The position numbers and the translations under genes were made by a program. Positions 56,461 through 64,000 of a DNA stretch of 64,000 nucleotides are shown here, piece after piece (positions within the stretch are counted from its first letter, which is position 1; each line of letters opens with the position of its first letter). The stretch is taken from positions 620,001 to 684,000 of the forward strand of contig JAOANU010000003.1 of assembly GCA_034387635.1 (NCBI GenBank), given 5' to 3'. The notes beneath the pieces were generated by a model. The model saw only the letters and a list, made by a program, of their open reading frames with translations, was not told where the DNA came from and searched no databases. The stretch is from Rhodosporidiobolus odoratus (Eukaryota > Basidiomycota > Microbotryomycetes > Sporidiobolales > Sporidiobolaceae).

Positions 56461-58255
56461 ATGTCGACACGGCTTGCGCAAGCCTCTCGAGGTGCTGTCA
56501 AGCTCTCTCGCGTTCTGCACACTTCGTCCGCCGTCACCTTCGCTCACTCTTGCGTCGCCTCCACCTCGAAAAGCGCTCCGTCAGCAGCACGCTATGGGCG
56601 ACCAGACGGCTCCAATCCTGCTATGAGCTTCCCTTGCGTCGACCAGAACGAGCTCAGGACGGCTCGACTGCTCGAACAGCGTCAGAAGGAACAGCAACCC
56701 TCCCCCTCATCCTCGAAATCAACCGCAGCATCGTACAACACCCTTGGCCCTTCCTCTCTCGCCTCTCCAGCCACGGCCGACGACCCGGACGGCCCCGAAC
56801 CAGCTTATGCCAACGTCGTCGCGGGCTATCAAGTCTATGATCACCCCCACCCTTTCCCGCTCGACTACGGCGGCCACCTCCCGTCCTTCTCGCTCGCTTA
56901 CGAAACTTGGGGGACCCTCAACGCCGACAAGTCGAATGCAGTACTCCTACACACGGGCCTTTCAGCATCGTCCCACGCCCATTCGACAAAGGCAAACCCA
57001 GCAGAGGGATGGTGGGAGCGGTTCATCGGCCCAGGAAAGGCCCTCGACACGGACAAGTACTTCGTCATCTGCACCAATGTACTCGGAGGGTGTTACGGCT
57101 CGACTGGACCGTCTTCGCTCGACCCATCTGATGGGCAACCCTATGCGACTCGATTCCCCATTATCAGCATTTTCGACATGGTCAGGGCGCAGTTCAAGCT
57201 GCTGGACCACTTGGGGATCGGAAGGTTGCAGGCGAGTATCGGGAGCTCGATGGGCGGGATGCAAAGCATTGCAGCGGCGCACCTCGAGCCGGAAAGGGTG
57301 GGGAAGGTGGTCAGTATCAGTGGGACGGCAAGAAGCAGTCCTTCGAGCATTGCGATGCGCTATGCGCAGAGGAGCGGTGCGTACTTGTGTCTTGATATCG
57401 AAAGAGGCAATGTCCTGACCTCTTCTTCCTGCAGTGCTTATGGCGGACCCGAACTGGAAACGCGGTTTCTACTACGATGACATGCCGCCTCACACCGGCA
57501 TGAAGCTTGCCCGACGTACGTATCCCTTGTTCCGATCGCTGTGCCGGAGTCGCGGTCCGCTCACACAGCTTGTTTTTGCAGAGATCGCTACTATCACCTA
57601 CCGCTCGGGTCCCGAATGGGAGCAGCGCTTTGCTCGACGACGACGCGATCTCTCCTCTGCAGCCATCGAGCCAACCTCAGCAGACGCTGCGCATCTCCCT
57701 TCCCCTCCCGTCCTTTGTCCCGACTTTTTCATCGAAACCTACCTCGATCACCAAGGCGAGGCTTTCTGCCTCAAGTACGACGCTAATTCTCTCATCTACG
57801 TCTCGAAAGCGATGGACCTCTTCGACATGAGCCAGGACGCGCTGGACGAGCTGGACGCTCGCCGAGTCGCTCGCGATGCCGGCGTGGAGCCGAGCGATGC
57901 TCTGTGCCCCATCCCTCCTCCCAAGCCGTCCGCTGTCACCCAAGATCCGGCGAAGAAGAAGATCAAGCCTTTCATCTCTTCCCTCCCGTCCTCGCACGCC
58001 TACCTGCCTGCCCTCACCCGCGGCCTTTCCCGCCTAGGCAACATTCCCGTCCTCATCATGGGCGTCCAGTCCGACACGCTCTTCCCGATCGAGCAACAAC
58101 GCGAATTGGCGGAATGCCTCAAGGCGAACGGGAACCAGAACGTCGTCTACTACGAGTTGAACCAGCCTTGGGGACATGACACCTTCCTCCTCGAGGTTGG
58201 CAGTGTCGGCGGTGCGGTCAAGGGTTTCCTTGAGCACGCTATTGGGGAGAAGTGA
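56461..58255 (+). CDS. Serine/homoserine O-acyltransferase, alpha/beta hydrolase (Cys2/MetX family), probably mitochondrial
   Basis: Exon 1 56461-57376, exon 2 from 57435, exon 3 from about 57583; stop at 58253-58255. Presequence-like N-terminus: [20 protein letters not shown]. Core motifs: [40 protein letters not shown], nucleophile elbow [20 protein letters not shown] (Ser), [20 protein letters not shown] (Asp) and [20 protein letters not shown] (His). GSSMGGMQS rather than GGSMGG, and the targeting sequence, point to the fungal mitochondrial serine O-acetyl-/succinyl-transferase (Cys2/CysA) branch, which feeds cysteine synthesis. Homoserine O-acetyltransferase (Met2) is the alternative. 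An insert of about 50 residues ([20 protein letters not shown]) precedes the Asp block. Confidence 0.8.
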
Positions 58256-58607
58256 AGCATCTGGAGCTGCAAATAGAACAGCAGGCAAGTGGTACTTTGG
58301 TAGTCGATGTTGCATTTCTGGAAAGGTCACTCGCAGGAAAAAAGGCGGAGCCTCCGATGAGAGTTGTCGCGGCACTATTCTCGCGCAGCCTCTCTGTGGT
58401 AGGCGTACCGAGGTTTCGCTTACTGATACTGGTCAGTGGACAAATCAGGTCCTGTGGCAGCAGGTTTGACCCCCCTCTTGTCGAGAGCTGCCCTTTCTTT
58501 GGCAATTCCCTTCGCTCATCTCGCTCATCCTCCGCTTCTCTGATCTCCACTTAGCTCCCGGTTCAAGCTTTACTCTTTACTCCCTACACCTCGTCAGGCT
58601 CGTCATC
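58256..58607. other. Intergenic region upstream of the WDR26/GID7 homologue
   Basis: About 350 bp. The frame of the downstream gene is open at its right end without an ATG, so a small 5' exon may be hidden here. A CGTCAG just before 58598 could be its acceptor. Confidence 0.35.
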
Positions 58608-61446
58608 GTGGAGCCCGAGTCGACCTCCCCACCCTCTCCGGGCGTTGCCAGCACCTCTCTCCCGTCTACCTATAATCGACGCAGAGCAGCGTCTACAGCG
58701 CCCGAAGAAGCCAGAAAGAGGCAGCGCATCGGCTCACCCTCGACCTCCTCCAACAAAGACACAACTTCGAATCTCCCCTCCGCTTCCGCCGCCCCTTCCT
58801 CACCTTCGACATTACGAGACTCGACTATGGTACAGGCTGCAGATGCGCTACAGGCAACATCCTCCATCGACAGATCCGGCGCCTCTACGAACGGACATAC
58901 GACTACGTCGAACGGGCACTCGAACGGTTTCGGCAGCGGCGGGGCAGCGGGAGGAGGTACCGAAACCGAGACAGGCGGCGGAAACGCCACGCTAGGAGAC
59001 GGAGCTCTGGTCCATAATGGGAAGAGGGTGGTTGACGCGATGCAGTACGATGGAGATGAAGGGTTTGTGCCCCTCTGGGATGGAAGCAATATCGACCGAA
59101 GGGAGTTTGTCAGGCTCGCGCTGCAGGCTTTCGAGGACATGGGCTACTCGTAAGTTCTCTCTTCGTCTCTGCGCACGGGCGAATGTCAAGCTTGACTGCT
59201 TCCCGTGCAGCGGGACCGCACAAACGCTGCAAGCGGAATCTGGGTTCACGTTGGAGGACCCTTCCGTCACTCAATTCCGGCAAGGAGTGCTGACAGGAAG
59301 TTGGAGCGAGGTAGAGCGACTGCTTAACCTCCTCCCGATTGACACCAAGGTCGACCAAGTCGTATGTCTTCCCCCTCTGCCGAGCGAGCGAAATCGACCC
59401 ACGAGGCGGATCTTATCTTCTTGTTCCTCTCACAGCCTATCAAGTTTGCGGTCCGTCAGCAGAAGTTTTTGGAAGCCCTCGAAGCGCAGGAGACGAAGAA
59501 GGCACTTTCAGTGCTGCGGAACGAATTGTCGCCGCTCGGTGTTGATGCGGATCGGCTGCATTTCTTGTCAAGGTGCGCTTGACCTGTATCTTCTCCGAGT
59601 GCCCTACAAGGCAGCACTGAGTCTCATCTTGCGCGTAGTCTGATCATGTGCATGAGCCCGGACGATCTGCGATTGCGGGCGGGATGGGACGGAGCAGGGG
59701 GCTCTTCTCGGCAGCAGCTTCTGGTCGAGCTCCAGAGTACGCCTCTTCTGTCATCCTGCATAGGCTCCTTCTGCTTTGTCTGCTCACATAATATTTGGTG
59801 CGCTGTCTCGCAGCCCACATCTCGCCAAGCGTCATGCTCCCCCAGCATCGTCTCGCCACCCTTCTCTCCCAAGCTCAATCCCATCAAGAACGACATCACG
59901 CCGTTCGCTCTCTCTCGTCCCAGCATTTCTCCTTGCTCTCCGACTGTAATCCCGAAGCAGCGTTTGCATTTCCCGATTATACGAGTCACGTGTTGCAAGA
60001 GCATACGGACGAGGTGTGGAGGTTGGCGTGGAGTCACGATGGCGGGTGGTTGGCAACTGCAGGCAAAGACAAGAAGGTTGTGCTTTGGAAGGTCCGGGTG
60101 AGCTAACTTTGCCTGATCGAGATCTGCTTCGAATGCACTGACGCCGTGGTTGTCGCAGGATGGTTTCCGGGTTGACAAGGTCCTGCGGGAACACGTCGAC
60201 CCGGTCTCTTGCCTTGCGTGGTCGCCGGACGACTCTGTTCTGCTAACAGCAGCAGAAAGTGTCATCAAGATGTGGAACACGGCTGTTCGCATTTTTCGCT
60301 TTCTTCCCCTCGTACTTGCGCTCAGCCTTGTTTGCTGTACCTGCAGAACGGCAACTGTATCGCGACTCACTCACGGCATGAGTACCCTGTTGGAGCCCTC
60401 GCATGGCTACCTAATGGGCAAGGCTTCGTTTCAGGAGGAATGGATAACAAGATCTTCTTCTGGGTAAGCTCGCCAGTCCTTCCGATTCATAGTACGCCTT
60501 TGCTTACCCGTCTCTCCACATGACCGCAGAATCTCGTCGGCGAGATCACGTCCCATCTCCACCGCTGTCCCTCCCGCATCATCGACCTCGCCATCTCGCC
60601 CTGCGGTACCAAACTCGTTTGTGTCGGCCGAGCAGACACGACCGAACCTCATCTCGTCCCTGGACGAAGCAATAGTAACCTAAGCAGCAGGTCGGGTACG
60701 CCGGCTAGTATGCAGCATCCTCCACTAGGCGCGAGGCATGAGAAGAGGATCAGCGTGTTCGGGATTGGGAGGGGGCTGGAGGAGGGGGAGCTACTCTAGT
60801 GAGTTCGCCTCGCTCTCGAGCAACGTCTGAGGCTGCATAGATCGCTACGTGTCGAACACAGCTTAGGACAGCGGGGAGCATGTCCTGAACCTGATCCTGA
60901 TTGTCTTCGCAGCGAACTCGTCCAACCTCAAGAAGTCACCTCCGTCGCCATCTCCTCCGATAGCCGCTATGTTATCGTCAGCCATGGCTCGAAGGTATGC
61001 CGAAGTGCCATTGTCTTGTCCTCCTCATCTTCGCTGAGCCGTTCTCGCCCTCGCAGGAAATCCTGTACATCAACCTCGACGATGGCACTATCCTTCGCAA
61101 GTTTGAGGGACATGACCAAGGTCAATACGTTCTACGAGCATGCTTTGGTGGCGCGGGGGAGAACCTGGTCTTGAGCGGCACCGGCGGTGCGTTTTCTTCT
61201 CGCAACTCGCTCGACTAACCTCTGGGCTCACCACTGCCTCCTCCTCGCTCAGACGGACGCATCTACGTCTACCACCGCGATACCGGCAAACTCGTCCACA
61301 CGCTGACCGGACACGGCCGCACCACCGTCAACGCTGTGGCTTGGAACCCTCATCCTCCTGCCTCAGCTCGCGGCGCAATGTGGGCGAGTTGCAGCGACGA
61401 CCGGACAGTTCGGATTTGGGAGATGCCGCCACCGCTGGCGGGTTAA
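58608..61446 (+). CDS. GID7: WDR26/Gid7 homologue: LisH-CTLH-WD40 subunit of the GID/CTLH E3 ligase
   Basis: The disordered Ser/Gly head is followed by a LisH motif (FVRLALQAFEDMGYS/GTAQTL across an intron), a CTLH domain (VTQFRQGVLTGSWSEVERLL, then FAVRQQKFLEALEAQETKKA) and a CRA-like helix set. A seven-bladed WD40 domain follows: TDEVWRLAWSHDGGWLATAG, VDPVSCLAWSPDDSVLLTAA, YPVGALAWLPNGQGFVSGGM, VTSVAISSDSRYVIVSHGSK, and the last WASCSDDRTVRIWEMPPPLAG with stop at 61444-61446. About ten exons. Gid7 is the scaffold that dimerises the GID ubiquitin ligase. The start is uncertain: the frame is open at 58608 with GTG; the first in-frame ATG is at 58827 (MVQAADALQATSS), unless an upstream exon supplies one. 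Confidence 0.88.
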
Positions 61447-62069
61447 TTGATGTGAAGGCCGAGGGTCCCCGCTCGCATTCCGCCATGTTTCCTTTCGGCC
61501 GTCGCTCTCCCTCTGCTCCCTCTGCTCCCTCGCCCCCCCCAAATCCAGCATTCATGTTATTCTATCCTTCGCTCTGTCTGTGTCGGTCGCCTCTAGCCTG
61601 CTCGTTCGCCATATCTTGTACCGTCTCCGTTTCGTTGTTGCCCGTTGTTGCCCTCTGCTCTTTTCCTTTCCCTACTTGCGTTGTTTGGTTGATGTTGTAG
61701 ATTCTCTTGTGCACGCCTCGTCTTTCCTCTTCTGTGCTGCTATCTGTCGCTCCAACACCAGTCTATTGCAGCCCAGAGTAGCCTGTTTACGCTGACAATG
61801 CCTGAGGCGACGCAGGGAGTCGGGACCTTCTCAAACGGGGTTTTCTTTTTGCCCATGCCTGTTGCGCGGCGTCAACGATGCCGACGCTTCTCGCTCGCCA
61901 GCGGCGTCCACCTCCCGCTAAGGATAAAAGCCGGGAGCAAGATGCAGGGTCAACGGGCGAACCGAGAATGCGAAATGTTGAGGGACTTTTTTTTTTCCCG
62001 ACCGACTGCAAACAGGCTTCCGCTCGGGTTTCAGCAGTCTGTGCTCACCTAGATTCAGCTGTGTGCACC
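61447..62069. other. Intergenic region between GID7 and the DUF4203 gene
   Basis: About 620 bp. The left half is pyrimidine-rich 3' UTR-like sequence. A run of ten T ends near 61997. No gene seen. Confidence 0.5.
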
Positions 62070-64000
62070 ATGTGCAAGCCTCTCCTTTGCCTTTGCCTTC
62101 TCCTCTGCTTACTACCACCGGCTGTCGCCCAGTTACATTCGCCCAGCACTTCCCTTCCGGCTCCTTCCCCTTCGCTCTCTTCGACGCTCACTGTTAGCTC
62201 CACGCCCTCATCAGCACCGACAGGCAATAGTACAGTCGCTAGTGCAGTCCTCAGCTTTGCCAACGCCTTTCCATCCACCGTCCCCACCTCCTCACCTCTT
62301 CCCGAGCGTCCCGCTCCTCCAGCTCGACCTCGCCTCGATACTCACCTCACTCCCGTCTGGGGCATCGCAGGTAGTCTCTTGATCTCGTCGGGACTCGCGG
62401 TGGGCTTGGCAGGGTCGTACCTACGCCGGTACGCCTCGCTTTTATCGGACAAAGTGGGGCCGATCGCCGGGAGAGCTTGCTGACCATTTTTCGTGGTCAA
62501 TCAACATCGACCACAGTCTACTCCACTTCCTCGCTGGGTTCTATACACTCGCAGTAGTAGTCCTACTCATCATCCTCCACTACGCTGGACGACATTTTTC
62601 AGTCAAGGTGTGTGTGTATGCGAACTCGGACCCATTGCTCACCGACGCGAAGCTCTCCTCGAGACGGGTTTAGCTCACCTCTCTCCCGTATACAGCTACA
62701 AGCCGTCTATCTAGTCGTTTGTATCGTCTCAGGAAGCTGCCTGGGTGCCCTCTGCCTCGTCTTTGACCGCCTCGCCCTCTCCCTCTCCGGTGCGCTCGCC
62801 GGCTTCTCGACCTCCATCTTCCTCCTCTCGACTCGCAACGACTCGCTCATCCGCCCAGTTGGACTCCGCTACATCCTCATATCTGGTGTGTTCATCCATC
62901 CTGCACGCGTTTATGGCCGAGCGAGACGACGGTGGCGTTGCTGACCCGCCTCTTCGGTCTCTCCTCTTCCGCTCGACCAGGCCTGATCGTTGGCGGTTGC
63001 GCTCTCTCCTCCTTTCCTAAACTCAGCCGCGCCACCGTCCTCGTCTGCTCGTCTCTCGTCGGAGCCTTTGTCACCCTCGTCGGTGTCGACTGCTTCGCTT
63101 CCACCGGCCTTAAGTGGGTTTTTCCGTTGGCCGTCTTTTCTCTCACCGAGCAAACCGATTCATTTCTCTTGCTTCACAGGGAGTTTTACGTCTACTCTCT
63201 TGGCTTCTCAAGACTCTTCCCAAAACTACAAGGGCACTACGTGCGCTCACTCCGCTTTTTCTCTTGCTCCCGCGAGGACTGACCATCTCGTGCTTCTCCT
63301 GTAGTACATCACTACCGTCATCGAAGTTGAGCTAGGTCTTACCGGAGCGCTTTTCATTTGCATGATGGTCTTCCAGTCTCGCTTCTACCGGATGTTCAAG
63401 AAGAAGGATGCGGACGCACAACGAGCGAAGCAGGACCTGGTCGCCAGGGAACAAAAGGTCGGGGATCGCCAGCGTCGCATGAGTCGTCAGCAGCTCAGCG
63501 AGTGGGAGGAGAAATACGGCACGGGCACGATGAGCAGCGACGAGCGGACCCTGTATGCCGGCGAAGGGATGGAAAAGGTTCGTTCGAGCGGATCTGGCTC
63601 GACCATCCTCTCTACCAAGTCCCCCTCCGGCGCTCGTTCGATCGACTTCCTGCCTAAGCTCGACCTCGGCGAGTTTGGCGCGTCGCCCTCCCGTCTCACC
63701 CATAGTCCGCCTACCCCCGCTCTGCCGCCTCCGCCCAAGCGGGCAAGCACCATGGCCTCTCGCCCCGTCCTCGCCACTATACAGCCTTCCGAACCCAGTG
63801 CCGAATGGAACTCCTACGTCTCGGCTCGCAAGGTTGGCGTTGCCGTTCCACAACCCTCCCATTCTCATCGCGCCTCGCGCACTATATCAATGTATTCCTC
63901 CCTTTCCCGTCCGTCCTTCTCGCCGCAAGTTCAGCTCAGCCTTCCTGATGGCCAGCTTGCGGACGAGGACGACGACGACCTTCCCCTCGCCATCGCTGCT
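62070..64000 (+). CDS. DUF4203-type multipass membrane protein (3' end beyond window)
   Basis: The ATG at 62070 gives a signal peptide (MCKPLLCLCLLLCLLPPAVA), then a Ser/Pro-rich lumenal stretch. Successive exons then encode hydrophobic helices: WGIAGSLLISSGLAVGLAGS, LAGFYTLAVVVLLIILHYAG, AVYLVVCIVSGSCLGALCLV, LSGALAGFSTSIFLLSTRND, LIVGGCALSSFPKLS, ATVLVCSSLVGAFVTLVGVD and LGLTGALFICMMVFQSRFY. The repeated small-residue (Gly/Ser/Ala) helix faces are typical of the DUF4203/TMEM198-like family. After the last helix comes a cytosolic coiled-coil and Ser-rich tail (KKKDADAQRAKQDLVAREQK) that continues past base 64000. Introns at 62429, about 62608, 62885, 63114 and 63240. Function in fungi unknown. 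Confidence 0.75.

Noticed and set aside
15000..64000. CRISPR arrays, bacterial operons or phage-type defence genes
   Set aside because: No regularly spaced repeats and no prokaryotic gene organisation; intron-rich eukaryotic genes throughout.

Overview
This is a gene-dense nuclear window from a fungus, most likely a basidiomycetous red yeast of the Rhodotorula / Rhodosporidium / Sporobolomyces type (Pucciniomycotina). The evidence is high GC, C-rich codon use, many short introns whose donors are mostly GTGCGT or GTACGT, intron-containing tRNA genes, and a gene set typical of basidiomycetes. Gene models were assembled by eye by joining open frames at GT..AG boundaries in matching phase. Exon edges given to the base were phase-checked; the remaining ones are approximate.

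Left part (1-15.7 kb): the start of a nucleotide-sugar transporter (-), an F-box protein (+), an ITFG1/TIP-like FG-GAP membrane protein (-), MSS51 (+), a GH5 steryl-/ceramide-glucosidase-type enzyme with a C-terminal membrane anchor (+), the Golgi DSC E3 ligase subunit Dsc3 (-) and a GPI-anchored Ser/Thr-rich wall protein (+).

Middle left (15.9-23 kb): a gene-poor island of visibly lower GC. It holds three copies of a 0.5-0.72 kb block, each carrying an intron-containing tRNA-Asn(GTT). Copies A and C are direct and almost identical and bound the island; copy B lies between them, inverted. Next to copy A is a degenerate reverse-transcriptase zinc-finger remnant. Next to copy C a small secreted-protein gene is cut off.

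Centre (23.7-37.5 kb): a flavin monooxygenase, a fungal protein of unknown function, QRI7 (mitochondrial t6A synthesis), an IAH1-like SGNH esterase and VPS54 (GARP complex) with an exceptional disordered tail of about 640 residues. A second transposon-scarred stretch follows (37.5-40 kb), with a tRNA-Glu(TTC) and a broken Ty1/copia-type gag.

Right part (40-64 kb): a coiled-coil protein, a Methyltransf_16-type protein methyltransferase, CCT1 (chaperonin), an inositol polyphosphate 5-phosphatase with an N-terminal beta-propeller, CDC8 (thymidylate kinase), two conserved proteins of unknown function, a disordered Ser-rich protein, a Cys2/Met2-type O-acyltransferase, a WDR26/Gid7 homologue and the start of a DUF4203 multipass membrane protein. 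Most of these are unrelated housekeeping genes packed head-to-head with short shared promoters (118-265 bp) or tail-to-tail. I see no functional gene cluster. The most unusual features are the tRNA-Asn repeat island and the VPS54 tail.
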